Shown here: one piece after another, positions 26,974-36,273 of the stretch
Numbering within the stretch: the first letter of the stretch is position 1
Layout of the letters: each line of letters starts with the position of its first letter
Assembly (NCBI RefSeq): GCF_026015985.1
Contig: NZ_CP110389.1
Location: forward strand, 5,240,001 to 5,304,000
Direction: 5' to 3'
Length of the DNA stretch: 64,000 nucleotides
Origin: Rhodopseudomonas sp. P2A-2r
GTDB lineage: Bacteria > Pseudomonadota > Alphaproteobacteria > Rhizobiales > Xanthobacteraceae
Notes under the pieces: model-generated
Databases searched by the model: none
Told to the model about the DNA's origin: nothing
The model's input: only the letters and a program-made list of their open reading frames with translations
Position numbers and translations under genes: made by a program

Positions 26974-28170
26974 TCAGGCGACGGCGGTCTTCAGCTGCAC
27001 CACTTCCCTACCCTTCAGCACTTCCATCGCCGCCATCACGCCGCCGGCGCGGTGCGGGACCTTGGCGAGATCGAGACCCATCTCGACGCCGGACAACGTG
27101 CCCATCAGCATCAGGTCGTTGAAGTGGCCGATATGACCGATGCGGAAGATCTTGCCCTTCCACTTGGCCAGACCCGTTCCCAGCGACATGTCGAAGTTCT
27201 CCAGCACGACCTTGCGGAACGCATCAGCGTCGTGGCCTTCGGGCATCATCACCGCGGTCAGCGCCGGCGAGTGGTCGTGCGCCTCGATGGAGACCGTCTC
27301 GAGGCCCCAGGCCTTCACCGCGGCGCGGGCGGCGGCGCCATGGCGCTTGTGGCGGTTGAACACGTTCTGGAGCCCCTCCTCCTCCAACATGGCGATGGCT
27401 TCCTTGAGCCCGTAGAGCGCGTTGGTGACCGGCGTATAGGGCCAGGAGCCGAGCTTGTTGGCGTTGATGACCTCCTGCCAGTCCCAATAGGCGCGGTACG
27501 AGCTGTTGGCCTTCGAGGCCGCCAGCGCCTTCTCGGAGATCACGTTGAAGCCGAGCCCGGGCGGCAGCATCAGTCCCTTCTGCGAGCCGGCGACGGTGAC
27601 GTCGATGCCCCAGGCGTCGTGCTCGTATTCCAGCGAACCGATGCCGGAGACGGTATCGATCATCAGCAGCGCCGGGTGCCTGGCGCGGTCCATCGCAGCA
27701 CGCACTTCCTGGGGATGCGTGACGCAGCCGGTCGAGGTCTCGTTGTGGACCACCATCACCGCCCTGATGGCGTGTGCCTTGTCGGCCTGCAGTCGGGCCT
27801 CGATCTGGACCAGATCGGCGCCGTGGCGCCAGTCGCCGGGAACGAGTTCGACGTCGAGCTTGAACTTCTCGGCAATGTTGCGCCACAGCGCGGCAAACTG
27901 GCCGGTTTCGGCCATCAGCACCTTGTCGCCCGGCGACAGCGTGTTGACGATGGCGGCTTCCCAGGCGCCGGTCCCCGACGACGGATAGATGATCACCGGC
28001 TGCTTGGTCTTGAAAATGCGCTGCGATCCGGCCAGCACGTTGTGGCCGAGTTCGGCGAATTCCGGACCGCGGTGATCCAGCGTCGGCATGTCCATGGCCC
28101 GCAGCACCCGGTCGGGCACATTGGTCGGACCCGGAATCTGCAGAAAGTGTCTTCCAGTGTGTACGGTCAT
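26974..28170 (-). CDS. sgaA: serine-glyoxylate aminotransferase-like class V PLP enzyme
   Basis: A 398-residue class V aminotransferase. It shows the N-terminal HFLQIPGPTNVPDRVLRAM, PSSGTGAWEAA, VHNETSTGCVTHP, DTVSGIGSLEYEHDAWGID and the lysine SQKGLMLPPGLGF that binds PLP. The C-terminus has FRIGHIGHFNDLMLMGTL. These match serine-glyoxylate/alanine-glyoxylate aminotransferases, which make hydroxypyruvate and glycine in glyoxylate metabolism and the serine cycle. A 14-bp perfect palindrome lies about 72 bases upstream of the start. The large FAD oxidase and GlcG-like gene nearby also point to 2-hydroxyacid/glyoxylate metabolism. Confidence 0.9.
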   Translation of the reverse strand: MTVHTGRHFLQIPGPTNVPDRVLRAMDMPTLDHRGPEFAELGHNVLAGSQRIFKTKQPVIIYPSSGTGAWEAAIVNTLSPGDKVLMAETGQFAALWRNIAEKFKLDVELVPGDWRHGADLVQIEARLQADKAHAIRAVMVVHNETSTGCVTHPQEVRAAMDRARHPALLMIDTVSGIGSLEYEHDAWGIDVTVAGSQKGLMLPPGLGFNVISEKALAASKANSSYRAYWDWQEVINANKLGSWPYTPVTNALYGLKEAIAMLEEEGLQNVFNRHKRHGAAARAAVKAWGLETVSIEAHDHSPALTAVMMPEGHDADAFRKVVLENFDMSLGTGLAKWKGKIFRIGHIGHFNDLMLMGTLSGVEMGLDLAKVPHRAGGVMAAMEVLKGREVVQLKTAVA

Positions 28171-28856
28171 GGTCTGTCCTTCCCAGGGCGTATTTTTTGG
28201 TTCGGCGCCCGGATATCACTTTTCCCGACCCTTGTCCCGCATCTGGTATACCAGAGCGTCCAAGAAAAACGTGGAGCAGCCATGAGGTTTTGTTATCCGT
28301 TTGGGTGCAGTGCAGCGTCGCGCGCAAACGCCGAATGTCCGATTTGAATGTCAAACAGCCAGCCGCTCTTGTTCTCGCGGCGCCGATGGCGTCCGAGGTG
28401 TGAGCAGATCTCCCCTCCAGACATGAGGGGAGCGGCGCGCCGGCAGGCGCGGGGGATGGTGGTTGGGACGCGATCCGCCATGCCGTCGCAACGGCGAAGC
28501 GGGTCGCGGCGCCTGCGGGCGCGCCACCGCGAGGTTTATGGCGAGGGGACCGTACTTCCGGGCTGGCACGTGCACTCCCTGTGGGAGCCACTCCGGCGGG
28601 ATTTCGCCCGCCTTTCGCCATCCGCGTCCAGCCACTCAAGGCAGAGCCCCCGTAGTAGGGCCCGGACGGTGACCCCAGCCTCCCGGGGCGTGGTTGCGAG
28701 GCGCGCGCGCGGGACACCGGATCCTGCTCCACTACCAAGACGCCTCATGACAGCGCCCCTCGCTGAGCAGGACGATGAGACTATAAGTTTGACATAGGAT
28801 TTTTATCAATATCGACGATGAGGAAATTTGCATCGTGTTCTTGCGCCGCCGCTGCC
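28171..28856. other. intergenic stretch with no supportable gene
   Basis: 686 bases between the divergent aminotransferase and FAD oxidase genes. It holds a palindromic operator candidate at 28242 and GC-rich low-complexity sequence, including clusters such as GGGGATGGTGGTTGGG around 28450 and GCGCGCGCGCGGG near 28705. Several short open frames exist in both directions; none has a family signature or ribosome site. Confidence 0.5.
28242..28255. promoter_or_regulatory. perfect palindrome, candidate operator upstream of sgaA
   Basis: TCTGGTATACCAGA is a perfect 14-bp palindrome about 72 bases upstream of the aminotransferase ATG. TGGTATACCA-type sites are bound by several GntR-family regulators. 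No regulator gene is adjacent, so the binder is unknown. Confidence 0.45.
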
Positions 28857-29017
28857 GTTTCCCGGACGCGCTGCGGCATGGCGATGCGCAGCATCGCATG
28901 CTGCTGCGCAGATCCGGATCCAGGTACACCTCATTCAAGCGGGCCGGATCTGCGAAGCACCACGCCGCCCGCGAGGTTACGCATCGCGCGCGGCGCGCCA
29001 CATCGCGTCCGGGGAAC
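28857..29017. repeat. dispersed palindromic repeat element, copy 2 (family A)
   Basis: A 161-bp element with the same inverted ends as the copy at 24782 (GTTTCCCGGACGC at 28857-28869 and GCGTCCGGGGAAC at 29005-29017) and shared inner segments CGCAGATCCGG and CCGGATCTGCG. It is longer than copy 1 because of an extra internal GCGCGCG-rich stretch. It lies just upstream of the FAD oxidase. Confidence 0.8.
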
Positions 29018-29084
29018 GAGACTTACCCGCTTGCCCGCCTTGCCAAGCCAAAACCCGGATGCAAGACAGGGCGCAGGCGCGGGA

Positions 29085-32045
29085 ATGGAATCGATGGCGA
29101 AGACGGCGACAATCCGGAGTGCGGCGGCGGACAGCGCGCTGGCGGCAAGGCTCAGGCGCGAGACCTCGGGCGACGTGTTGTTCGACGCCTTCAGCCGTGG
29201 CCGCTATGCCACCGACGCCTCGATCTACCAGATCGTGCCGTTCGGCGTGGTAGTGCCGCGCACGATCGAGGAAGCGCTGCGGGCGCTGGCGATCTGCGCC
29301 GACGACGGCCGCGTCGTCACCCCGCGCGGCGGCGGCACCTCGCAATGCGGCCAGACCGTCAATGACGGCATCGTCATCGACCTCTCCAAGCATCTCAACA
29401 AGATCATCTCGCTGGATGTCGCGAACCGCACCTGCGTGGTCGAGCCCGGCATCGTGCTCGACGACCTCAACCGCCAGCTCAAGAAGCACGGGCTGTGGTT
29501 TCCAGTCGACGTCTCCACCGCGTCGCGCGCCACCATCGGCGGCATGGCCGGCAACAATTCCTGCGGCGGCCGCTCGCTGCGCTACGGCACCATGCGCGAC
29601 AACACGCTGGCGATGGACGCCGCTTTGACCGATGGATCGCTGCTGCATTTCGGCGAGGTCAATGCCGACGGCGGCGACACCCCTCAATTGTTTCGCGACA
29701 TGCTGGCGTTGGGCCAACGCGAGGCCGGCGAGATCGCCGAACGCTTTCCGCAAGTGCAGCGCCGGGTCGGCGGCTACAATCTCGACGCGCTGGTGCCGAA
29801 GAACAGCGCCAACAACATGGCGCATCTGCTGGTCGGCTCCGAGGGCACGCTGGCCTTCACCACCCAGGTCGAGCTGAAGCTGTGGCCGCTGATCACCAAC
29901 AAGGTGCTCGGCGTCTGCCATTTCGGCAGTTTCTACCAGGCGATGGAATCGACCCAGCGCCTGGTGAAGCTGAAGCCGATCGCCGTCGAACTGGTCGACC
30001 GCACCATGCTGGGGCTCGGCCGCGACATCGACATGTTCAAGTCGATCATATCAACCGCCGTGCGCGGCGACCCGGATGCCGTGCTGATCGTCGAATTCGC
30101 CGAGGAGAGCCAGGCCGACAATCTCGCCAAGCTGAAGCAGCTCGGCGAGCTGATGGGCGACCTCGGCTTTTCCTGGGAGAATGCCAAGCGCAAATGGGGC
30201 GGCGTGGTCGAGATCGTCGAGCCCGCGCTGCAGACCGGCATCGCCGAATTCCGCGCAGCCGGCCTCAACGTCATGATGTCGATGAAGCAGGAGGGCAAGC
30301 CGGTGTCCTTCGTCGAGGACTGCGCGGTGCCGCTGCCCAATCTGGCAGACTACACCGCGCGGCTCAACGGCATCTTCGTCAAGCACGGCACCACCGGCAC
30401 CATGTATGCGCACGCCTCCGAAGGCTGCCTGCATGTGCGCCCGGTGCTCAATCTCAAGCTCGAGCAGGACGTCAAGGCAATGCGCGCCATCGCCGAGGAA
30501 ACCTTCGAGATGGTGCGCGGCTACAAGGGCTCGCATTCCGGCGAGCATGGCGACGGCCTGGTGCGGTCGGAATTCCACGCCGCCATGTTCGGCCCGCGCA
30601 TCGTGCACGATTTCGCCGCCGTGAAGCGGCGCTTCGATCCCGGCAACATTCTCAACCCCGGCAAGATCGTCAATCCGCCGAAAATGGACGATCGCTCGTT
30701 GTTCCGCTTTGCGCCGGATTACCGCGTCGATGAATTCGCGACCGCGCTGGACTGGTCAGCTTGGCCGGGCGCTGGCGGCGGCTTCCAGGGCGCGGTGGAG
30801 ATGTGCAACAACAACGGCGCCTGCCGCAAGCTCGAGGGCGGCGTGATGTGCCCGAGCTACCGCGCCACCCGCGACGAGAAGGATGTGACGCGCGGGCGCG
30901 CCAACACGCTGCGGCTAGCGATCTCCGGCCAGCTCGGCCCGGATGCGCTGACCTCGGACGAAATAGCCGAGACCATGCAGCTGTGCGTGTCCTGCAAGGC
31001 CTGCCGTCACGAATGCCCGACCGGCGTCGACATGGCGAAGATGAAGATCGAGGTGCTGGCCGCGCGCGCGGCGAAATACGGTCTGTCGCTGCGCGACCGG
31101 CTGGTCGGCTATCTCCCGCATTACGCTGCCATCGCCGGAACGCTGGCGCCGCTGGCCAACCTGCGCAACAGAAGTCCGTTGTTGCGCAAGCTGCTGGAGT
31201 GCTACGCCGGCATCAGCGCCAGGCGCGACCTGCCGGCATGGCGCCGCGATGCGTTTCGCAGCGACGCCGAAGCCGTCGGCCCCGCCGATGGCCGCGAGGT
31301 GGTGCTGTTCGCCGACACCTTCAACCGCGCCTATGAGCGCGAGAATATCGATGCTGCAATCCAGGTGCTGGTGGCCGGCGGCTACCGCGTGCATCTGCCT
31401 GTTGCGGCAGACAAGGGCCGCGCCCTGTGTTGCGGCCGCACCTTCCTCTCCGCGGGGCTGGTGGACCAGGCGCGCGCCGAGCTGGACAGGCTGGTTGTCA
31501 CCTATGCGCCCTTCGCGGCGCGCGGCGTGCCCATCGTTGGCCTCGAGCCGAGCTGCCTGTTGACCCTGCGCGACGAGCTGCTGTCGCTGCGCTCCGACGA
31601 TGCCGCCAGAAGCGTCAGCGCCCAGGCGCTGCTGTTCGAGGAATTCCTGGTCCGCGAGGCCGAGGCCGGACGCCTGCAGCTGCCGCTCGGCCCTATCGCC
31701 GAGAAGGCGATGCTGCATGGCCATTGCCACCAGAAATCCTTCGGCGCGTTCAAGCCGGTCGCGCAGATCCTGCGGCTGATCCCGGACCTTGCGGTCGAGA
31801 TCATCGAGTCGAGCTGCTGCGGCATGGCCGGGGCCTTCGGCTATGGCGCCGACACCTATGAAGTGTCGATGCAGATGGCCGAGGCGTCGCTGCTGCCCGC
31901 GGTGCGCAAGGCGGACGCCACCACCCTGATCGTCGCCGACGGCACGTCGTGCCGGCACCAGATCCACGACGGCAGCGCCCGCGACGCGCTGCATGTGGCC
32001 CGGCTGCTGGCCATGAGCCTCGACAGCGCCGCCACCCGCCACTAG
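29085..32045 (+). CDS. FAD-binding and Fe-S-binding oxidoreductase (D-lactate/2-hydroxyacid dehydrogenase-like)
   Basis: A 986-residue fusion. Residues ~50-260 are a PCMH-type FAD domain (VTPRGGGTSQCGQTVNDGIVIDLS, GGMAGNNSCGGRSLRYG). The FAD-oxidase C-terminal domain follows to ~570 with HGDGLVRSE and RFDPGNILNPGKIV. Next is a ferredoxin-like region (CNNNGACRK, CVSCKACRHECPTGVDM) near 590-650, then two CCG cysteine-rich blocks, LCCGRTFLSAG and ESSCCGMAGAFGY. Such proteins oxidise D-2-hydroxyacids such as D-lactate or glycolate and pass electrons to the respiratory chain. I use the ATG at 29085; the frame is open further upstream only through the repeat. A GlcG-like gene follows by 30 bases. 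Confidence 0.9.
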   Translation: MESMAKTATIRSAAADSALAARLRRETSGDVLFDAFSRGRYATDASIYQIVPFGVVVPRTIEEALRALAICADDGRVVTPRGGGTSQCGQTVNDGIVIDLSKHLNKIISLDVANRTCVVEPGIVLDDLNRQLKKHGLWFPVDVSTASRATIGGMAGNNSCGGRSLRYGTMRDNTLAMDAALTDGSLLHFGEVNADGGDTPQLFRDMLALGQREAGEIAERFPQVQRRVGGYNLDALVPKNSANNMAHLLVGSEGTLAFTTQVELKLWPLITNKVLGVCHFGSFYQAMESTQRLVKLKPIAVELVDRTMLGLGRDIDMFKSIISTAVRGDPDAVLIVEFAEESQADNLAKLKQLGELMGDLGFSWENAKRKWGGVVEIVEPALQTGIAEFRAAGLNVMMSMKQEGKPVSFVEDCAVPLPNLADYTARLNGIFVKHGTTGTMYAHASEGCLHVRPVLNLKLEQDVKAMRAIAEETFEMVRGYKGSHSGEHGDGLVRSEFHAAMFGPRIVHDFAAVKRRFDPGNILNPGKIVNPPKMDDRSLFRFAPDYRVDEFATALDWSAWPGAGGGFQGAVEMCNNNGACRKLEGGVMCPSYRATRDEKDVTRGRANTLRLAISGQLGPDALTSDEIAETMQLCVSCKACRHECPTGVDMAKMKIEVLAARAAKYGLSLRDRLVGYLPHYAAIAGTLAPLANLRNRSPLLRKLLECYAGISARRDLPAWRRDAFRSDAEAVGPADGREVVLFADTFNRAYERENIDAAIQVLVAGGYRVHLPVAADKGRALCCGRTFLSAGLVDQARAELDRLVVTYAPFAARGVPIVGLEPSCLLTLRDELLSLRSDDAARSVSAQALLFEEFLVREAEAGRLQLPLGPIAEKAMLHGHCHQKSFGAFKPVAQILRLIPDLAVEIIESSCCGMAGAFGYGADTYEVSMQMAEASLLPAVRKADATTLIVADGTSCRHQIHDGSARDALHVARLLAMSLDSAATRH

Positions 32046-32075
32046 TTTGCCGCCAGATCACAAAGGACAGATTTC

Positions 32076-32507
32076 ATGGCCGACCTCTCCCTCGACACCG
32101 CCCGCAAGATTCTCGACGCCGCGCTCGCGAAGGTGATCGAAAAGAAGATGAAGCCGATGGCCATCACCGTGCTCGACGCGCGCGGCTGCGTGAGGGCGTC
32201 ATTGGCGCAGGACGGCACCAGCCTGATGCGCGGCGAGATCGCCTACGGCAAGGCCTACGGCGCCCTGTCGCTCGGCATCGGCTCGCGCGCTATCTTCCAG
32301 CGCGCCCAGGAGCAGCCCTATTTCGTCGACGCTATCAGCACCATGACCAAGGGAGCGATGATCCCGGTGCCCGGCGGCGTGCTCATCATGGACACATCCG
32401 GCTCCCTGCTCGGCGCCGTCGGCATCTCCGGCGACACCTCGGACAATGACGAGATCGCCGCCGTTGCCGGCATCGAAGCGGCCGGCCTGAAAGCCAATCC
32501 CGGCTAG
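32076..32507 (+). CDS. GlcG/HbpS-like heme-binding family protein
   Basis: A 143-residue protein of the GlcG/HbpS (DUF336) family: LSLDTARKILDAALAKVIEK, MAITVLDARGCVRAS, MRGEIAYGKAYGALSLG, MIPVPGGVLIMD and GAVGISGDTSDNDEIAAVAG. GlcG proteins often lie next to glycolate or 2-hydroxyacid oxidases, as here. The molecular role is not settled; some members bind heme. Probably co-transcribed with the oxidase. Confidence 0.88.
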   Translation: MADLSLDTARKILDAALAKVIEKKMKPMAITVLDARGCVRASLAQDGTSLMRGEIAYGKAYGALSLGIGSRAIFQRAQEQPYFVDAISTMTKGAMIPVPGGVLIMDTSGSLLGAVGISGDTSDNDEIAAVAGIEAAGLKANPG

Positions 32508-32560
32508 GCCGCGGCTGCGGACTGCGAGATCGAGCAAGCGCGCCTGACGGGACGTCCCAC

Positions 32561-33484
32561 ATGACCACACGCGATCGCGTCGCAGTCCTCATCCCGTGCT
32601 TCAACGAGGAAGTCGCCATCGCGACGGTCGTCGCGGACTTCCGCCGCGTGCTGCCCGACGCCCGGATCTATGTCTACGACAACAACTCCACCGACGGCAC
32701 CAGGGCCGTCGCCCTAGCGGCCGGTGCGGAGGTGCGCAGCGAGCGCCGCCAGGGCAAGGGACATGTGGTGCGGCGGATGTTTGCCGATATCGACGCCGAC
32801 ATCTATCTGCTGGTCGACGGCGACGCGACCTATGACGCGGCTTCCGCGCCACGCATGCTCGAGACGCTGACGGGCAATCACCTCGACATGGTCGTGGGAC
32901 GGCGCATCCAGCAGCACAAGGCCGCCTACCGGACCGGGCACCGCACCGGCAACTCCTTGCTGACCGGATTTCTGGCCACCGTCTTCGGGCAGGACTTCAA
33001 GGACATCCTGTCCGGCTACCGGGCATTTTCCCGTCGCTTCGTGAAGTCGTTTCCGGTGCTGTCCGACGGCTTCGAGATCGAGACCGAACTCAGCGTCCAC
33101 GCGCTGCAGCTCGCGCTGCCGATCGCCGAGATCGAAACGCCGTACTTCGCGCGGCCCGAAGGCTCGGTCAGCAAGCTGAGCACCTGGCCGGACGGCCTGC
33201 GCATCCTCGGCACCATCCTGAAGCTCTACCGCACCGAGAAGCCGCTGCGCTTCTTCGGCGCCATCGGACTGTTTCTGGCCATCGTCGCCGTCGGTCTCGC
33301 CGTGCCGGTGGCCGTGACCTATTTCGAAACCGGTCTGGTGCCGCGACTGCCCACCGCCGTGCTGTCGACGGGGATGATGATCCTCGCAATGCTGTCGATC
33401 TCGTCGGGCCTGGTGCTCGACACCGTGACGCGCGGACGCCGCGAAGTGAAACTGCTGGCCTACCTCGCCCAGTCGGCGAACTAG
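32561..33484 (+). CDS. membrane-anchored family 2 glycosyltransferase (dolichol-phosphate mannosyltransferase-like)
   Basis: A 307-residue protein: GT2 domain in residues 1-215 with VLIPCFNEEVAIATVV, YVYDNNSTDGT, the metal-binding VDGDATYD and SGYRAFSRRFVKSFP; two C-terminal spans around 225-285. This is the layout of polyprenyl-phosphate hexose synthases (DPM1/ArnC/GtrB-like). It probably transfers a sugar from a nucleotide donor to polyprenyl phosphate on the cytoplasmic face. It could supply another lipid-linked sugar for the cell envelope. Confidence 0.85.
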   Translation: MTTRDRVAVLIPCFNEEVAIATVVADFRRVLPDARIYVYDNNSTDGTRAVALAAGAEVRSERRQGKGHVVRRMFADIDADIYLLVDGDATYDAASAPRMLETLTGNHLDMVVGRRIQQHKAAYRTGHRTGNSLLTGFLATVFGQDFKDILSGYRAFSRRFVKSFPVLSDGFEIETELSVHALQLALPIAEIETPYFARPEGSVSKLSTWPDGLRILGTILKLYRTEKPLRFFGAIGLFLAIVAVGLAVPVAVTYFETGLVPRLPTAVLSTGMMILAMLSISSGLVLDTVTRGRREVKLLAYLAQSAN

Positions 33485-33543
33485 ATGCTCAATTGCCGGT
33501 TTCGCGAACCTGACAAAGACAGCGCTCCGAGCATCGCGTCTTG

Positions 33544-34344
33544 CTACTTCCCCGGCCACACCGGCTTGCGCTTCTCGGCAAAGGCCTTGAGCCCTTCTTT
33601 GGCGTCCTCGGTCATCGCCAGCAGCGCGATCTGGCTTTCGGTGTAGGCGATGCTCTCGTCGAACGACATCGATGCGATGGCGCGCATGGCGTATTTGCCG
33701 CGGCGGATCGCGGTCGGCGACTTGTCGACGATGCGCGCGATCAGCCAGTCGATCTTGGCGTCGAGTTCGGCAGCCGGCACCACATGGTTCAGCAAGCCCG
33801 CCGCCTGGGCCGCCCGAGCGTCGAACGGCTCGCCGGTGATGCACCATTCGTTGATCAGCCGGCGCGGCGCGGTCGAGTGCAGCAGGCTCAGCACCTGCAT
33901 CGGAAATACCCCGACCTTGACCTCGGGCAGTCCGAACACTGCCTGCTCTGCCGCCACTGCCAAGTCGGTCATGCACAACAGCCCCATGCCGCCGGCCATG
34001 CAGGTGCCGTTGACGCGGGCGATGGCCGGTTTTGTCGACGCCTGCGACAGCCGCAGCAGGTCGGCGAAGTCGGCATTGGGCTTGGAGAAATCCGCGGCGA
34101 AGGCCGCGCCGGTGTTCTGCAGGTCGGCGCCGGCGCAGAACGCCTTGTCGCCGGCCCCGGTCAGCACGATGACCCGCACCTCGGCATCGTCATGGGCGGC
34201 GCGATAGCCGCGCGCGATTCCGGCGATCACCTCGCCGTTCATGGCGTTACGCTTGTCCGGCCGGTTGATGGTGATCCACAGCGCCTGCCCGCGCTTGTCG
34301 AGAAGCACGCTGTCGCCGGAGGTGACGCCGTCAGTCGCTTTCAT
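33544..34344 (-). CDS. crotonase superfamily protein (enoyl-CoA hydratase/isomerase-like)
   Basis: A 266-residue crotonase-fold protein: WITINRPDKRNAMNGEVIAG, GAGDKAFCAGADLQNTG, NGTCMAGGMGLLCMTDLAVA and FGLPEVKVGVFP. The second catalytic glutamate (LPEVKVG) is present, but the first is replaced (AGGMGLL). That pattern is common in isomerase-like or other crotonase reactions. The ATG at 34344 is used. It lies downstream of the glutathione transferase on the same strand, 28 bases away, and may form an operon with it. Substrate unknown. Confidence 0.87.
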   Translation of the reverse strand: MKATDGVTSGDSVLLDKRGQALWITINRPDKRNAMNGEVIAGIARGYRAAHDDAEVRVIVLTGAGDKAFCAGADLQNTGAAFAADFSKPNADFADLLRLSQASTKPAIARVNGTCMAGGMGLLCMTDLAVAAEQAVFGLPEVKVGVFPMQVLSLLHSTAPRRLINEWCITGEPFDARAAQAAGLLNHVVPAAELDAKIDWLIARIVDKSPTAIRRGKYAMRAIASMSFDESIAYTESQIALLAMTEDAKEGLKAFAEKRKPVWPGK

Positions 34345-34372
34345 GGAATCGCTCGCTGCATATGTGGACGAA

Positions 34373-35038
34373 TCAGAAGGAGCTGCCCTGGCTGCGCCGC
34401 GGCACGCCCTGCGCGTCACTCGCTACATTTTCCGCCTCGACCGCGCTGCGATAGCCGTCGCGTGCCTGGAGGCGCTGCCAGTAGGCGGCGACCGACGGGC
34501 CGAAATGTGCCGACAATCCCAGCCGCTGCGCCAGCAGCAGCGCATAGCCGACGGAAATATCCGCGGCGGTGAAGCGCCCGGCGCACATGAATTCGGATGT
34601 TGCGGTGACGGCTTCGATCGCCCGCAACCGGCCGAGGAACCACTTCGAATAATCCTCCACCACCTGCGGATGGCGGCGCTCCTCCGGCTCCAGTTGCGAA
34701 TAGCGCAGCACCAGCGTCTGCGGAAAGGTCAGCGTCGCCTCCCCAAAATGCAGCCAGTTCAGGAATGCGCCGTAGGCCGCTTCGTCGATCCCCACCGCCA
34801 GCGGCGTCGGGCCGTACTTCGTGACGAGATACTGCGCGATCGCGGCCGACTCCGTCATACGCGTGTCACCGTCAAGCAGAAGAGGAATGGTGCCGAGCGG
34901 GTTGATGCCGAGATAATGCTTGGCATGGACGCGCGGCGGGAACGGCAGCATCTTGAGTTCGTAGGGCAGCCCGAGCTCTTCCAGAGTCCACAGCGGCCGG
35001 AACGAACGCGCCGCGGCGCAATGATAGAGCGTCATCAT
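34373..35038 (-). CDS. glutathione S-transferase (intact copy)
   Basis: A 221-residue GST. The N-terminal thioredoxin-like domain reads TLYHCAAARSFRPLWTLEEL and GLPYELKMLPFPPRV, with GTIPLLLDGDTRMTESAAI (the cis-proline and glutathione-binding ES pair) and QYLVTKYGP. The all-helical C-terminal domain follows from ~90 (LNWLHFGEATLTFPQTLVLR, FTAADISVGYALLLA). It conjugates or reduces substrates with glutathione in the cytosol. ATG at 35038, with a second ATG one codon later. A decayed copy of this gene lies about 9.5 kb away at 44575-45116 on the same strand, on the other side of the accessory island. Confidence 0.93.
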   Translation of the reverse strand: MMTLYHCAAARSFRPLWTLEELGLPYELKMLPFPPRVHAKHYLGINPLGTIPLLLDGDTRMTESAAIAQYLVTKYGPTPLAVGIDEAAYGAFLNWLHFGEATLTFPQTLVLRYSQLEPEERRHPQVVEDYSKWFLGRLRAIEAVTATSEFMCAGRFTAADISVGYALLLAQRLGLSAHFGPSVAAYWQRLQARDGYRSAVEAENVASDAQGVPRRSQGSSF

Positions 35039-35561
35039 CCGGCGGATTCCTCTGCTGCGCACAGCCCGAGGCCAGCGTCGTCCCGACGTAGTCTCACCAA
35101 TGAGGCTTCGTCAAGGCCCCCTCAGTGAGGTTCGGCGCATCGAGGCGGTGACTATGACCCTCTAGATATCACCGATCTAAGCAAGATTTTCGACTTCAAG
35201 GGAATACCGGCCGTTGTGCTCGCCATCGTTCCTTGAACTTCTGCCAGCGTGGCTAATCTAAATACTCACTTGGTATTAGACAGCACTCACGAACTAGAGG
35301 GCGCCACATAGCCGCCAACGTAGGAGCGTGCTCCGCCCGTATAGACCACGTCGTGCGGCCAACAACGTCTTCGATGGGGATCGGATGCCCCACCGCATGA
35401 CCACGCTGGAGGTAGCGCAGCTCTGAGCACCCGTCCAACATGGCATGGGGGCGTGTCATTCTATACACTACGCCCCGGCAGGCGATCCAGTTCCAGAGCC
35501 GCTCATCCATCGTCTCGCGTTAGCGTTCGCAACGATTTCCTTCAATTGACTGGAAGCAAGT

Positions 35562-35708
35562 GACGGCATTTCCTTCGCATCCGATTCAACACTTTGAAAC
35601 AGCGATTCAAAGACGTGCAAGTGCGTTGCAAAGTTCGGTAAACCTGATTCATATCGACATAATTCCGATTCAGATCCCATGATTTCCGTTACTTTGATTA
35701 TGTAGGGT
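35562..35708. repeat. degenerate 21-bp tandem repeat, block A (about 7 units)
   Basis: Units start at 35562, 35583, 35604, 35625, 35646, 35667 and 35688, exactly 21 bases apart. Most begin GATTCA or GTTGCA, and consensus-like units contain AAAG followed by TTCG. Because 21 is a multiple of three, every frame reads as a seven-residue repeat; on the minus strand one frame gives FESLFQS, VESDAKE-like heptads. Confidence 0.8.
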
Positions 35709-35875
35709 GACTACCCCTTCCGATCTTGGCGGCGGACGGCGATTTCCGAACATGTGCCGCGCCACCAGCCATTGGTTCAGCAATTGGACGCCATCTCGCT
35801 CTGTCGGCAGCCTTTTCCAATTCCCAGACACATCGAAATCAGTTGCCGCGTACGCGATCGCAGTTGCGCATTTAC

Positions 35876-36095
35876 GATTCAAACTCAGAGAATGACGATT
35901 CAAAACTCGAAATCTTCGTTTCATCGTTCAATAGCCGCGCTGCAGACATGGCAAAATCCACGCAAGTGAGCTCCGCATTTTGAAACATCTGATTCAAAGC
36001 CCGATATTTACGTTGCAAAGTTCGATATCGATGATTCGAGATCAGACAGCGCCGATTCAATGTTAAGTATATGCGTTGCATTCCTTGAATGACGC
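35876..36095. repeat. degenerate 21-bp tandem repeat, block B (about 10 units)
   Basis: Units start at 35876, 35897, 35918, 35939 and 35960, then after a 10-base slip at 35991, 36012, 36033, 36054 and 36075. The clearest pair is GATTCAAAGCCCGATATTTA (35991) and GTTGCAAAGTTCGATATCGA (36012). Minus-strand frames read heptads such as RTLQRKY RALNQMF. The left flank GCAGTTGCGCATTT (35860 onward) is shared with block C. Confidence 0.85.
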
Positions 36096-36273
36096 TTAAG
36101 CTATTGATCTGTAACGGGGCGACCGCAAGATTTCGCCATGCGCAAGCTCACCTACGTTCCCGGAGACTGCTTAGTCAGGCTTTCCCCCGTGTTTGATGTT
36201 CGGGGCAACCCGGGGCAAGTTGCGCAAACAGCAACTAAAGTTGCACCAGACGCAGAAGCAGTTGCGCATTTTT

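Noticed and set aside
26878-28347. 489-codon plus-strand frame opposite the aminotransferase
   Set aside because: Shadow of sgaA, which has clear PLP-enzyme motifs on the minus strand.
35253-35510. 85-codon minus-strand gene (MDERLWNWIAC...)
   Set aside because: No ribosome site, no family signature, and it lies in a decayed repeat-rich stretch; kept only as a remark.
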